From Pseudoalteromonas sp. UG3-2 (lineage in GTDB: Bacteria; Pseudomonadota; Gammaproteobacteria; Enterobacterales; Alteromonadaceae): a stretch of DNA of 64,000 nt. The stretch spans positions 248,001 through 312,000 of the forward strand of contig NZ_JAWLJU010000001.1 in NCBI RefSeq assembly GCF_037120705.1, given 5' to 3'. The translations under genes and the position numbers were made by a program. Positions within the stretch are counted from its first letter, which is position 1. The number at the start of each line of letters is the position of its first letter. The notes below the pieces were generated by a model, which was given only the letters and a program-made list of their open reading frames with translations, was not told where the DNA came from and searched no databases. Shown here piece by piece: positions 50,006 to 59,825 of this stretch.

Positions 50006-52282
50006 TTATTGAATTTGCCCGCGCAGCTCACCGCTTGGGTTGGCTGGGGTGTGAACGTTAACGTAATGACCGCCACTGGCAAGTACAGCAAAAATTTCTG
50101 CCGTTAATGCCGCATCAGCAGGTGCCATCCAGCGGTTAACATCACTTTGGCTTTGCTCTAGCCCCAACAATACCGGGCCATTTTCCCCGGCAAAGCCGGT
50201 ATGAATATGTGCCATGGTAGCGTCTTCGACTCCTGACGTAAGTACCTGTAACTCTAGGGCAAAGTCGTTACGATTAACTAATGCATAGCCACTGCCCATG
50301 GCGGTGGTGGTTACCGCAGGCACTTCTTGTTCGCCACTTAAAGGAAACGCCACCAGGGTGTAGTTGTCGGTTAAAATCTGCCCACGCAGTTCACCACCGG
50401 TGTGTGCAGGAGTATGGACATTAACATAATGGCCACCGGATGCGAGCACCGCAAAGGTTTCAGCGTCAATGGTTAAGTTCTCTGGACTCATCCAGACATT
50501 CATGTCGTCACTGCTTTGCTCTAAACCAACCAGCACATCACCGTTCATGCCAATACGGCCGGTGTGTATGTGTGCTGCCGTGGCATCTTCCACACCCGAG
50601 GTGACTACGCGTAGCTCAACACCGTAGTTAGTTGTATTCACCAAGGCATAGCCATCGCCCGATCCCATGGTAGACACTGCAGGCACTTCTTGCTGGCCCG
50701 ACAGCTTAAACGTGGCTAAGGCATAATTGTCGGTTAAGATTTGTCCGCGCAGCTCACCACTTGAGTTAGCTGGAGTATGCACATTAACGTAATGTCCGCC
50801 AGAGGCCAGCACTGCAAAGGTTTCAGCGTCAATGGTTAAGTTCTCTGGGCTCATCCAGACATTCATGTCCTCGCTGCTTTGCTCTAAGCCCACCAGTACA
50901 TCGCCGTTCATGCCAATACGGCCGGTGTGTATGTGGGCTGCCGTGGCATCTTCTACACCCGAGGTCACTACACGTAATTCAATGCCATAGTTATTGGTGT
51001 TAACCAGTGCGTACCCATCGCCAGAAGCAGAAGTGCTCACCGCAGGGACTTCTTGGTCGCCGGCCAGCTTGAATGTAGCTAAGGCATAATTATCAGTTAA
51101 GATTTGTCCACGTAGCTCACCACTTGAGTTTGCTGGAGTATGCACGTTAACGTAATGTCCGCCAGAGGCAAGCACTGAGAACGTCTCAGCGTCAATCATG
51201 GTATTCTCTGGTGTCATCCAGACATTCATGTCGTCCATGCTTTGCTCCAGCGCAACCAGCACATCGCCGTTCATACCTACACGGCCAGTGTGAATATGAG
51301 CAGCAGACGCGTCTTCAACTCCCGAGGTGTTTACTCTTAGCTCTACTTCATAATCGTCGGTATTTACCAGTGCATAGCCTTCACCAGAGGCCATGGTGTT
51401 TATAGCTGGCACTTCTTGCTCGCCTGAGAGCTTAAAGGTTGCTAGAGCATAGTTATCGGTAACAATTTGGCCGCGTATTTCACCGTCTGGAAATTCTGGA
51501 GAATGAACGTTGACATAATGCCCTCCGGAAAGCAGCACGTTTAATGTCTCTTCATCAATCATGGTGCCTTCTGGTGTTACCCAGTCCGACATGACTTGGT
51601 CGTCTTGCTCTAGCACCACCAGCACATCACCGTTGGCGCCAATACGGCCAGTGTGAATGTGCGCTGCGCTGGCATCGTCCACTCCTGAAGTGACCGCACG
51701 AAGATATAACTCGCCACTAGTGCTGTCGTAGGCGGCATAGCCATCCCCCATGGCACTGGATTGGTTCATCGGCACTTGCTGCGCGGCGTTTAATTTAAAG
51801 GTAATAATGCTCGTGGTGTCTGGCACAATTTGTGCGCGTAGCTCACCATTTGGGAAGCGCTCGGTGTGTAGGTTAATGTACCAATCACCGTCTAACATAT
51901 CTGCCATTAGCGCTTCTGAAAGCTCAGTTTCAGGAATGCTCACTTGGTTCTCACTGGCCGCTTCAAAAGCAAACGCCACATCACCATTTTCGCCTAGGTC
52001 GCCATCATGAATGTGTGCAGCACTAAAACCTTCCACACCATCGTAATCCAAAGTAGCGCGGAACTGCATTAAGTTCTCGTCCAGCTCAACGCTGGCAGTG
52101 GCCGTTTGCATGGAATCGTTCATGGGTACTTCTTGCTTGCCGCTTAGGGTTAGCTCGAAGGTTTTAGTCGCTGAAAACTCAGGGGCCGGTGGCGGCGTTG
52201 GTGGGGTTACGGTTACGTCGTCATCGCTATCACTGCATGCTGCTAGCAGCATCAGGCTAGCGCTTACTATATACTTTTTCAT
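50006..52282 (-). CDS. Lipoprotein with six CHRD domains
   Basis: A 758-residue lipoprotein from the ATG at 52282, spaced properly from AGGATGA; lipobox LLAAC near residue 17. A short DSDDD/Pro-rich linker precedes six CHRD domains, each about 121 residues with the pattern LSGxQEVPA...AHIHTGxxGxNGDVLVxLEQ...GGHYVNVHTPxxxxGELRGQI. Domains 3-5 are so similar that their DNA repeats with an exact 363-bp period (the phrase CAGCGTCAAT at 50461, 50824 and 51187). CHRD domains occur in secreted and surface proteins of unknown function. It lies downstream of tpm but behind a terminator. Confidence 0.92.
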   Translation of the reverse strand: MKKYIVSASLMLLAACSDSDDDVTVTPPTPPPAPEFSATKTFELTLSGKQEVPMNDSMQTATASVELDENLMQFRATLDYDGVEGFSAAHIHDGDLGENGDVAFAFEAASENQVSIPETELSEALMADMLDGDWYINLHTERFPNGELRAQIVPDTTSIITFKLNAAQQVPMNQSSAMGDGYAAYDSTSGELYLRAVTSGVDDASAAHIHTGRIGANGDVLVVLEQDDQVMSDWVTPEGTMIDEETLNVLLSGGHYVNVHSPEFPDGEIRGQIVTDNYALATFKLSGEQEVPAINTMASGEGYALVNTDDYEVELRVNTSGVEDASAAHIHTGRVGMNGDVLVALEQSMDDMNVWMTPENTMIDAETFSVLASGGHYVNVHTPANSSGELRGQILTDNYALATFKLAGDQEVPAVSTSASGDGYALVNTNNYGIELRVVTSGVEDATAAHIHTGRIGMNGDVLVGLEQSSEDMNVWMSPENLTIDAETFAVLASGGHYVNVHTPANSSGELRGQILTDNYALATFKLSGQQEVPAVSTMGSGDGYALVNTTNYGVELRVVTSGVEDATAAHIHTGRIGMNGDVLVGLEQSSDDMNVWMSPENLTIDAETFAVLASGGHYVNVHTPAHTGGELRGQILTDNYTLVAFPLSGEQEVPAVTTTAMGSGYALVNRNDFALELQVLTSGVEDATMAHIHTGFAGENGPVLLGLEQSQSDVNRWMAPADAALTAEIFAVLASGGHYVNVHTPANPSGELRGQIQ

Positions 52283-52305
52283 TATACTCATCCTGTAGAT
52301 TCGAT

Positions 52306-52332
52306 TAAAAAGGATGACTTTTTAGTCATCCT
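52306..52332 (-). terminator. Intrinsic terminator of the tpm gene
   Basis: Perfect stem AGGATGAC (52311-52318) and GTCATCCT (52325-52332), followed on the minus strand by five T. It separates tpm from the CHRD gene. Confidence 0.88.
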
Positions 52333-52400
52333 CTCAAACCCTACGGGAGGTAATGAACAAAAGTTCATCAAAATAATAATAAATTTTATTACCACTTTAA

Positions 52401-53045
52401 TTATTTTGTTGCTGGGCTCAGCAGCCAAACACTTTCCTCAGCCTCTTTTAATCCTTTAAGGCCACCTTCTACCGGAGCTCGGGCCAATAAGTCTAGCTGG
52501 TAATGGGGGTGATAGTAGTCCGTCACCATGCTCGGCATAATGGCAAAAGGAGGACCCGACATGGCGGTTTGATCATATTCAAAGCAAATCAGCAGTTGCT
52601 TTGCGTTATTGCTTAACCGCATTAACTGTTTGCTGTAAGCCGCTCTCATGGTGTCGGGTAATGCCACCAGCGCCGCCCTATCGTAAATCGCGTCTATGGA
52701 CTGAATTTGCTCGGGGGTTAAGGTAAAGAGATCGCCCACAAAAACACACAGATTGCCGTATTGGTATTGTTTATGTTCGCCACAGGTGGTGACGTGGGGA
52801 TTGAGTCCTAACTCTTGAAATAACGCCACTATAGCCGACTCGTTCAGCTCGACGCCCACGACCTCATGACCTCGAGATAAGAACCAGCTTATATCTAGGC
52901 TTTTACCACATAATGGCACCAATATTCTGCTATTTGCTGCTAAGTTTAACTTTTCACCAAAACTGGCCAGCATTCGATTTACCTTGCCTTCGTGGAAACC
53001 TATGTCGCCCTTTTCCCACATTTGATGCCAAAACTCTGCTTCCAT
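52401..53045 (-). CDS. tpm: Thiopurine S-methyltransferase family protein
   Basis: A 214-residue enzyme from the ATG at 53045; AAAGGAGAAAAA precedes it, and the longer frame to 53090 lacks support. Typical TPMT features are the N-terminal EFWHQMWEKGDIGFHEGKVN, motif I ILVPLCGKSLDISWFLSRGHEVVGVELNE, and IYDRAALVALPDTMR. Bacterial members methylate thiopurines and also selenium or tellurium compounds. It is a soluble cytoplasmic enzyme with its own terminator. Confidence 0.93.
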   Translation of the reverse strand: MEAEFWHQMWEKGDIGFHEGKVNRMLASFGEKLNLAANSRILVPLCGKSLDISWFLSRGHEVVGVELNESAIVALFQELGLNPHVTTCGEHKQYQYGNLCVFVGDLFTLTPEQIQSIDAIYDRAALVALPDTMRAAYSKQLMRLSNNAKQLLICFEYDQTAMSGPPFAIMPSMVTDYYHPHYQLDLLARAPVEGGLKGLKEAEESVWLLSPATK

Positions 53046-53213
53046 CTTTTTCTCCTTTAACGTTTCTGAACCAGCACTGTAAAACCTCAAGCTTACTATA
53101 GGTCAAGTGGGTATTTTCAAATTCTCGCAATAATTTTGACAACTTGCTGCCACATCAAAGTCATCTCAATGTGATTAAGTACCAGCAACGATAATAATAT
53201 GCAGGAAATCACC

Positions 53214-55070
53214 ATGTTTAAACATTCAGTTATTGCTTTAGCGCTGTCTTCTTTATTAGTGGGTTGTTCACTGGACGGAGACGATGGCGCTCCAGGACCG
53301 CAAGGGCCTCAAGGTAATGCCGGCGTCGATGGCAGCAATGGCCAAAATGGCGTTGATGGCCAAAACGGCAGCGATGGTGCCGACGGTCAAGATGGTCAGG
53401 ACGGCGTTGATGGCAAAGATGCCAACAGCCGATTGAATATCAACCTTATTGGTCGCGCCGTATTAAACGCACAAAGCCCTGAAGGCGCAGCAGAAATTGT
53501 CGCTTATCAGGCTTCTAAGCAGTGGATATATGCCATTAATAGCTCTGGCGATGCCGCAGTGGTGGATATTATCCCGGCGACAAGCTTTGATAGCGCCGCC
53601 TTGGTGAAAAACAATCAAGGGGTGATCACAGCAACCAACCTCAACTCAGCCATCACCCTTGAGCTCAACGCCAACACGCCCGGAGAGGCCAACAGCATCG
53701 CCATTGATGAAAATAACCAATTACTAGCGGTGGCCATGGCGGCAAAAACCACAGGTGAAAATGGCCAGATTGCGTTTTACGACATCTCAGGCGAAACGCC
53801 TAGCTTTATTAAAAACGTTATGGTTGGCGCTTTGCCAGATATGGTGACCTTTAGCCACGATGGCAACAAGGTGGTCGTGGCTAACGAGGGCGAGCCTGCA
53901 GGGGATTACAGTGTTGACCCCGAAGGCAGCATCAGTGTTATTGATATCAATAATGGTGTTATTAGCAATACTGCCATCCAAATCGATTTTACCGTTTTTA
54001 ATGGCCAACAAGCTGAACTAGAAGCAAAAGGCATGGTGTTTGCCAATCCGACCGGCCGCACCATTAATGGCAAGCTTATCAATACCACGGTGGCGATGGA
54101 CCTTGAACCTGAGTACGTCAGTATTTCTAAAGATAACCGCTATGCTTACGTTTCTATTCAAGAAAACAATGGCCTAGCAGTAGTTGATTTAAGCGATAAC
54201 AGCCTCTCTTTAATGGGTCTTGGCTTTAAAGATTGGTCCAATTTAGTGATGGATGCGTCTGACAAAGACGGTAAAATAAACCTCAAACAATACCCTGGTC
54301 TGTACGGCATGTATCAGCCCGATACGATTTCAAGTTACACCTGGAAAGGTGCAAACTTTATTGTGACGGCAAACGAAGGGGACGGTCGCGAGTACTTTTT
54401 CGACGCCACAGATGCAGCTGATTGTACAGCCAAAGGCGGCCTTGACTATGATGCAGACGATGGCTGTCTTGCTTATATTGATGAGTCACGCACTGAAGAT
54501 TTAACTCTTGCCAGCAATTTCGCTTATTTGAACAATGATGACGACGACATTGGTCGCTTAAAAGTCACCACTGTAAAGGGGGATGACAATAATGATGGCC
54601 AATATGAAACACTATATACCTATGGCGCGCGTTCTTTCACTATTTGGGATAGCAATGGCTTAGTGGTATTCGACTCCGGTGATGACATGGAGCGCATCAC
54701 GGCATCCGTGCACGGTGCCAGCTTCAATAACGACGAAGATGAAAACGAAGGCGACACTCGCTCAGACGCGAAAGGCCCAGAGCCTGAAGCATTAGCACTC
54801 GGTGAAGTTGGCGACCGTACGTTTGCCTTTATTGGTCTTGAGCGAATGGGTGGGATCATGGTGTATGACATTACCAACCCTTATGATGTTCAGTTTGAAG
54901 ATTACTTTTATAACCGTGGGGTGATTGAGGGCGAAGACATTAGCGGAGACCTAGCCCCAGAAGGGATGCGCTTTATCCCCGCCGCACAAAGTGCCACCGG
55001 CGAAGCGTTATTGGTGATCGGAAATGAAATTTCCGGCTCTGTTGCCGTGTGGCAAATCGCAGAAAAATAA
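53214..55070 (+). CDS. Choice-of-anchor-I beta-propeller lipoprotein with collagen-like segment
   Basis: A 618-residue lipoprotein from the ATG at 53214 (CAGGAA upstream); lipobox LLVGC. Directly after the acyl-Cys comes a collagen-like Gly-x-y stretch of about 15 triplets rich in Asp and Asn (GAPGPQGPQGNAGVDG and following). The rest is a beta-propeller of the choice-of-anchor-I family (LPDMVTFSHDGNKVVVANEGEP, then IEGEDISGDLAPEGMRFIPA). Relatives are often called alkaline-phosphatase-like because of similarity to a mesenchyme-specific cell-surface glycoprotein. It is probably a stalked surface protein; function unknown. Confidence 0.88.
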   Translation: MFKHSVIALALSSLLVGCSLDGDDGAPGPQGPQGNAGVDGSNGQNGVDGQNGSDGADGQDGQDGVDGKDANSRLNINLIGRAVLNAQSPEGAAEIVAYQASKQWIYAINSSGDAAVVDIIPATSFDSAALVKNNQGVITATNLNSAITLELNANTPGEANSIAIDENNQLLAVAMAAKTTGENGQIAFYDISGETPSFIKNVMVGALPDMVTFSHDGNKVVVANEGEPAGDYSVDPEGSISVIDINNGVISNTAIQIDFTVFNGQQAELEAKGMVFANPTGRTINGKLINTTVAMDLEPEYVSISKDNRYAYVSIQENNGLAVVDLSDNSLSLMGLGFKDWSNLVMDASDKDGKINLKQYPGLYGMYQPDTISSYTWKGANFIVTANEGDGREYFFDATDAADCTAKGGLDYDADDGCLAYIDESRTEDLTLASNFAYLNNDDDDIGRLKVTTVKGDDNNDGQYETLYTYGARSFTIWDSNGLVVFDSGDDMERITASVHGASFNNDEDENEGDTRSDAKGPEPEALALGEVGDRTFAFIGLERMGGIMVYDITNPYDVQFEDYFYNRGVIEGEDISGDLAPEGMRFIPAAQSATGEALLVIGNEISGSVAVWQIAEK

Positions 55071-55086
55071 TCATTATCGAACCCTA

Positions 55087-55117
55087 TGTGGCGCGAAGCA
55101 ATTTGCGCCACACTTTT
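55087..55117. terminator. Terminator hairpin between convergent genes
   Basis: Stem TGTGGCGC (55087-55094) and GCGCCACA (55105-55112) with a 10-nt loop, then CTTTTA on the plus strand. It probably serves the lipoprotein gene. Confidence 0.55.
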
Positions 55118-55146
55118 ATCAAGCCACACCTTAATCAATTGATGAT

Positions 55147-56448
55147 TTAGCGCTCTAGTAAGGTCCGTATTGTGTCTGAAAGCTGCTCAGCGCTGGTTCT
55201 TATCTCGGTCATCACATCACTTACTGCGTGAATATTTTCTAAGCCGTGCTCTGTACTTTCCGATACCAACTTCATCATGTCATTCACTTGATTAGTCAGT
55301 ACTTCGTTGTTCTTGACGACCTCATTAATTTCATCGGTTGAGGTTGTTGTTCTAGCCGCAAGGTTTCTAACCTCATCTGCTACCACCGCAAAACCGCGAC
55401 CTTGTTCCCCTGCTCTTGCCGCTTCAATTGCTGCATTAAGAGCTAACAAATTGGTTTGCTCCGCGATAGCACTGATAGTAGATACGATTGCAGAGATCTC
55501 TTTTGATTGCTCGTTGAGCTGCATTATTAGGTTAGAGGCATCGAGCACCTTTTTACTGGTCGTGCTTGCTTCATCCACAGCATCAGCTAATTGTATTACC
55601 GCGTCTTTTGCAGTCTCTTCAGTCTTTTCTGATGTTTGTTGGGCAATCAATGTTGCCTCTTTGATTTGCTCGGCATTTTCAACACGTGATGTTATATCGG
55701 TTGCAAATTTGATGACTTTTTCAACTCGCCCATCACTGTCAAAAATAGGGTTGTATGTGGCTTCTATCCAGGCGTCACTGCCGTTTTTACATACTCTTTG
55801 AAAACGGCCAGACTTATGCTCGCCACGCGCTAGCTCTTGCCAAAAGTTGGGATGTTGCTGATAAAAGGATTCTGTGCAGAATATTTTATGATGTTGCCCT
55901 TTGACTTCTTGCTCGGTGTAACCCATCAGGTTAAGAAAGTTTTGATTCGCAGTTACGATTGTACCATCTGGCATAAACTCAATAGTGGCCATTGATTTAT
56001 CTAACGCTTTTGCCAACGCTTGTTGCGCTGCTAACTGCTGCTTTTCTTTAGTAATATCCGAAGCTATCTTTACTACTTTGGTAACAATGCCATTTTCTGC
56101 TATTGGGAAATAGGTAGCGTCGAGCCATATGACCTCGCCATCCTGTTTTATACGCTCAAAATGACCAAACTTCGCTGTGCCTTTTTTGAGGTCTTGCCAA
56201 AAGGCGCGATACTCTGCCGTCTTGGCGTAACTGGGTAGACAAAAAATACGATGATGCTGACCAAGCACTTGTTCTTGGCGATAGCCCACCGCAGCTAAAA
56301 ATAAGTCATTCACGGCGATGATTTCACCATCTGGTGTAAACTCAATCTTCGCAACGCAATTTTCAACAGCTTTAATAAATGCTTTTGCATCATTTAACTC
56401 TTTGACTAGCGCCTGTGTTTCAAGGGGCTGCTTTCTAAATATGTTCAC
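55147..56448 (-). CDS. Soluble PAS-PAS methyl-accepting chemotaxis protein
   Basis: A 433-residue protein without membrane helices. Two PAS domains lie at about 25-140 and 147-262, near-duplicates of each other ([56 protein letters not shown]). A short MCP signalling domain has the tip [34 protein letters not shown]. No HAMP domain is present. Cytoplasmic double-PAS MCPs sense redox or energy signals through bound cofactors in some relatives; the cofactor here cannot be told. Confidence 0.92.
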   Translation of the reverse strand: MNIFRKQPLETQALVKELNDAKAFIKAVENCVAKIEFTPDGEIIAVNDLFLAAVGYRQEQVLGQHHRIFCLPSYAKTAEYRAFWQDLKKGTAKFGHFERIKQDGEVIWLDATYFPIAENGIVTKVVKIASDITKEKQQLAAQQALAKALDKSMATIEFMPDGTIVTANQNFLNLMGYTEQEVKGQHHKIFCTESFYQQHPNFWQELARGEHKSGRFQRVCKNGSDAWIEATYNPIFDSDGRVEKVIKFATDITSRVENAEQIKEATLIAQQTSEKTEETAKDAVIQLADAVDEASTTSKKVLDASNLIMQLNEQSKEISAIVSTISAIAEQTNLLALNAAIEAARAGEQGRGFAVVADEVRNLAARTTTSTDEINEVVKNNEVLTNQVNDMMKLVSESTEHGLENIHAVSDVMTEIRTSAEQLSDTIRTLLER

Positions 56449-56839
56449 ACGCTATCCCAACGTAAAATTACGAAAAAAGTATTACACACAAACTAGCCAT
56501 CAGCAACTAATTATAGATAAAACCCAGAATTAAAGCGTTATTTTTCACAAGTAGTTAGGTCAATTCCGAGCCATTTTGAATAAGCTTGATAGAAGAGATA
56601 AAAGACACCCACTTTAAAGTGCTGGCAAAGAATAAAAGAAGAGTTAAAGATAGAAAATTTAATAAGACACTGACCTCGAGTTTAGGTTCGAGTTAAATAA
56701 GTTAGGAAGACAACCACCTCCCCCCTCATCGAATAAAAAAACTGCAATTAAGACAAATACCAAAAATAAATGTTTACAACTGATAAACAATAAATTAGCA
56801 TTGTTTTGTTCCATTGAGACAATCCCTGATTGGATATTT
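56449..56839. other. Intergenic region with GACACCC motif
   Basis: Divergent upstream region of the PAS chemotaxis gene with one GACACCC motif at 56604. An inverted repeat TGTTTA-N7-TAAACA lies at 56771-56789. No gene is seen. Confidence 0.5.
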
Positions 56840-56842
56840 AAC

Positions 56843-56964
56843 CGTCACAATTGGACTCCCGAGAAGTAGAGCTTGCTGACTAGGATGTTGGCATTATTGG
56901 GATTTCCTTGGCACGGCTTGTTGCTATTGGAGTTTTTATGCAGGCCAGGTTGGCCTGCTTTTTT
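56843..56964 (+). ncRNA. Candidate small RNA ending in an orphan terminator
   Basis: A strong plus-strand intrinsic terminator ends this stretch, but no plus-strand ORF lies upstream within 500 bp. A TTGAGA (56814) with a weak downstream -10 could give a transcript of about 120 nt. The stretch has several GGA triplets (near 56851, 56883, 56900 and 56930), and an inverted repeat lies upstream at 56771-56789. This is loosely like CsrB/RsmY-type RNAs, but no fold or homology was tested. Confidence 0.35.
56940..56964 (+). terminator. Orphan intrinsic terminator
   Basis: Perfect stem GCAGGCCA (56940-56947) and TGGCCTGC (56951-56958) with loop GGT and six T. No plus-strand gene precedes it. Confidence 0.92.
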
Positions 56965-57049
56965 CGTTGTTGATGACATTGGATAAGGCTTGCTCAGCAC
57001 TAACGACCTAGTTACACTTGTACCTGCGTTTCTTAAACTTAAGTGAATA

Positions 57050-57508
57050 ATGTCTGTACTAAGAAAACCTTTCTCAGTCCTCGTTGTTATTTATAATGAC
57101 GCAGGACGATTTCTATTGCTGCAGCGGGCCGACGACCCAAACTTTTGGCAATCGGTAACAGGAGGAATAGACGAAGGTGAAACACCGTTACAAACGGCTT
57201 ATCGAGAGCTGAAGGAAGAAACGGGTATTGACTGCCATGCTCTAAACCTATCGCTCACGGATCATCAAAGAACGCACCATTATGAAATTCGCCCACAATG
57301 GCGACATCGTTATCAACCAGGGAGTTTGATAAACACCGAACATGTTTTTAGCGTTAAGGTGCCCAATTCAATCACCATCACGCTAGCAGCTGCTGAACAC
57401 CTCCAATTTGAATGGTTAAGCGCCGCTGAAGCTCATCAACGCGCATGGTCGGACAGTAATAAAATGGAAATTATGCAGTTATCTTCTGGCTTATTTATAG
57501 CTGAGTAG
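57050..57508 (+). CDS. nudB: Dihydroneopterin triphosphate diphosphatase
   Basis: A 152-residue Nudix hydrolase that follows E. coli NudB in layout: KPFSVLVVIYNDAGRFLLLQRADDPNFWQSVTGG, the Nudix box GGIDEGETPLQTAYRELKEETGI, HRYQPGSLINTEHVF and the late EHLQFEWL. It removes pyrophosphate from dihydroneopterin triphosphate in folate synthesis. It is not next to ruvC/yebC/aspS as in enterobacteria; here it precedes a PLP-enzyme gene by 30 bp. Confidence 0.9.
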   Translation: MSVLRKPFSVLVVIYNDAGRFLLLQRADDPNFWQSVTGGIDEGETPLQTAYRELKEETGIDCHALNLSLTDHQRTHHYEIRPQWRHRYQPGSLINTEHVFSVKVPNSITITLAAAEHLQFEWLSAAEAHQRAWSDSNKMEIMQLSSGLFIAE

Positions 57509-57538
57509 ATTTCAATTTATTATGACAGGAGAAATACA

Positions 57539-58657
57539 ATGCTCCCCACCTTTCAAACGCTTGAGACGCCCTGTTTACTGGTAGATAAGGTCGCTTTTTT
57601 ACATAACATATCAATGCTGGAGTCACACTTGGACCACTTTGAGGTCGCCTTTCGCCCACACCTTAAAACCGTCAAATCCATCGATGCCGCCAGCTATATC
57701 ACACAGCCTAACGGTGGCTGTACCGTTTCTACCTTAAAAGAAGCTGAAGTATTTTCCGCAGCTGGATATAAGGATTTCACTTATGCAGTTGGTATTACTG
57801 AAGATAAATTACCTCGTGTGCTCGACCTAATTAATCAAGGTAGCCGAGTGACCATTTTGCTCGATAGCCTTGCACAAGCTCAATTTATGCACCGTTTTTG
57901 TGAGCAACAAGACTGCACAATCCCATGCTTAATAGAAATAGACTGTGACGGTAAACGCGCGGGGCTGAATGCCAGTGATAAGAGTCTTATTGCGATTGCA
58001 AAAATACTTGCAAACAAAGGGTTATATCAAGGTTTACTCACACATGCTGGCGGCGCTTATAGCTGTACCAGTAAAGAAGAAGTAGCACAATTTGCTGAAC
58101 GCGAGCGCAGTGCTGTAGCAACTGCGGCCAAACTGCTTGAAAATGCCGGCATAGCCACCTCGATTACCAGTATTGGTTCTACCCCAACCGCCCTTTGCAC
58201 AGAAAACCTCGACGGTATTTCTGAGGTTCGAGCCGGTGTCTATCCGTTTTTTGATTTGGTGATGGCTGGAGTGGGTGTCTGTGATATTGAAGATATTGCG
58301 TTATCGGTGTTAACTCGCGTAACTGGGGTGCATAGCCAAGATAAGCGTTTGTTTATTGATGCCGGTTGGATGGCTCTTTCTCGAGACCGTGGTACGGCGT
58401 CACAACAATACGATTGTGGCTATGGCCTAGTATGTGACGCGCAAGGTACTCTTATTCCAGGTTTAAAGGTAGTTAGTGCGAGTCAAGAACATGGCATTAT
58501 AGAGTGCGAGCCTGGTTTTCCATTACCCGATATTCAACACGGAGAGTTGCTGCGGATATTGCCAAACCACGCCTGTGCAACCGCCGCTCAGCACCAAGGT
58601 TACCATGTTTATAGTCACGATGAAGTGACATATTGGCCACGATTTACCGGCTGGTAA
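57539..58657 (+). CDS. DSD1/D-threonine aldolase-type PLP enzyme
   Basis: A 372-residue fold-type III PLP enzyme (alanine racemase N-terminal barrel plus D-Ser dehydratase-like C-terminal domain). The PLP lysine is in RPHLKTVKS (near residue 41), followed by the barrel motifs EIDCDGKRAGL, LLTHAGGAYSC and SIGSTPT and the metal-binding PNHACATAAQH (His and Cys) near 347-349. The family includes D-threonine aldolase, D-serine dehydratase and related enzymes acting on D-3-hydroxy amino acids. CAGGAG precedes the ATG. The 30-bp gap suggests co-transcription with nudB. Confidence 0.87.
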   Translation: MLPTFQTLETPCLLVDKVAFLHNISMLESHLDHFEVAFRPHLKTVKSIDAASYITQPNGGCTVSTLKEAEVFSAAGYKDFTYAVGITEDKLPRVLDLINQGSRVTILLDSLAQAQFMHRFCEQQDCTIPCLIEIDCDGKRAGLNASDKSLIAIAKILANKGLYQGLLTHAGGAYSCTSKEEVAQFAERERSAVATAAKLLENAGIATSITSIGSTPTALCTENLDGISEVRAGVYPFFDLVMAGVGVCDIEDIALSVLTRVTGVHSQDKRLFIDAGWMALSRDRGTASQQYDCGYGLVCDAQGTLIPGLKVVSASQEHGIIECEPGFPLPDIQHGELLRILPNHACATAAQHQGYHVYSHDEVTYWPRFTGW

Positions 58658-58737
58658 CAGCATTGAGTAATACTTTAGCCAGCTGTGGGAGAAAAGCTGT
58701 AAACACATTAAACCTGCAGTTTTTTCTTAAGTAAGCA

Positions 58738-59628
58738 TTAATTACTCAGCTTTAAAGATGAGATAGTCTGCTTTATTAGTTGTTTAATTTGCGGATGATC
58801 TTGCTCTGGTAAAAAATTCAGGTGCGCATTTAAAAACTCAGGTTGTTGATACAGCTTATTGAGGGCAACATTTATGCTCCTTAAAAACGCTTCGCTGTGA
58901 CTATGCTTGTTGCACATGAGATGGCCAATGCTGGACTTTGGCGCACCAGCCACCGTGTAGGCTTGGTACATAGCTTGATTATTTTTGCCATAACGCAACA
59001 CTTCCACGGGAAAAGCCAAGATAAAATCCACTCTTCGCGATTCAAACATACGATGGGTGGTTTCGTAGTAACTGCTTCCACCTCTGAAAGTTTTATTTTT
59101 GCTATCGAGTGCCGCTAGAGCTTGATCATAAAAAACTCCATACGAGATAGTGTCGGAGATCACCAGTAGTTTGTCCGGATAAGCTTGAAAAAGCTTTTCG
59201 AGAGAAATGATTTCGCCGTCTTCATTTAGCACCTCCTTTGATAGGGGCGGTAAGCTTGCGTGTTGGTATAGCCGCCTGCTTATATATATATTTACTGGTT
59301 GACTGAACATATACTTTGCTTCCCGCTGGGTGTTTTTCACTTTGTTTAAGGTACACGCAGCGAAGCGACTAGAGTCTAAAGCTATCAAGGTACGATTATA
59401 ACTGCCACCAATGAATTCGATATCAACGCTGTTTAACCTTGAGAAAAGTAAATAGTTGGTCGCCGCAGCAATATTTTGTGGCTGAGCCTTATTGGAGAGC
59501 ACCGCAAGATCCTCCTCATCATCCAAGTAAATACGGATCGAAATGGGCTCAGCGTATACCGACCAAGCAGTAAGACAATATAGTGACACTATCCATGTTA
59601 TACGAAGAACGTATTTTATAGTAGACAC
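58738..59628 (-). CDS. Periplasmic solute-binding-like protein (SBP_bac_3/TIGR02285-like)
   Basis: A 296-residue exported protein with a signal peptide cleaved near residue 26 (SVYA/EP). The pattern of a two-lobed type-2 periplasmic binding protein is visible (RTLIALDSSRFAACTLNKVKNTQREAKYMFSQPV, then LLVISDTISYGVFYDQAL and a helix near HRMFESRRVDFILAF). No transport genes are near, so it may be an orphan sensor or binding protein. The ligand is unknown. Confidence 0.7.
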   Translation of the reverse strand: MSTIKYVLRITWIVSLYCLTAWSVYAEPISIRIYLDDEEDLAVLSNKAQPQNIAAATNYLLFSRLNSVDIEFIGGSYNRTLIALDSSRFAACTLNKVKNTQREAKYMFSQPVNIYISRRLYQHASLPPLSKEVLNEDGEIISLEKLFQAYPDKLLVISDTISYGVFYDQALAALDSKNKTFRGGSSYYETTHRMFESRRVDFILAFPVEVLRYGKNNQAMYQAYTVAGAPKSSIGHLMCNKHSHSEAFLRSINVALNKLYQQPEFLNAHLNFLPEQDHPQIKQLIKQTISSLKLSN

Positions 59629-59825
59629 ATTGGAGCCGCTGACTTTGCTAAATATTAACTAAAATTTAGTTCAATGCTGGTTGCTTGTAAAAGTTCGCAG
59701 CATTATTGGCCTGATAGGATGGTTTTAGAAAATACTAACCGTCTGGTTACGATAGCTTTTTTATATTGATTATTCTATATTAGGAACGGGCAAAAAATTA
59801 TGCCTTGTATTTTAGGAGTTTTAAC

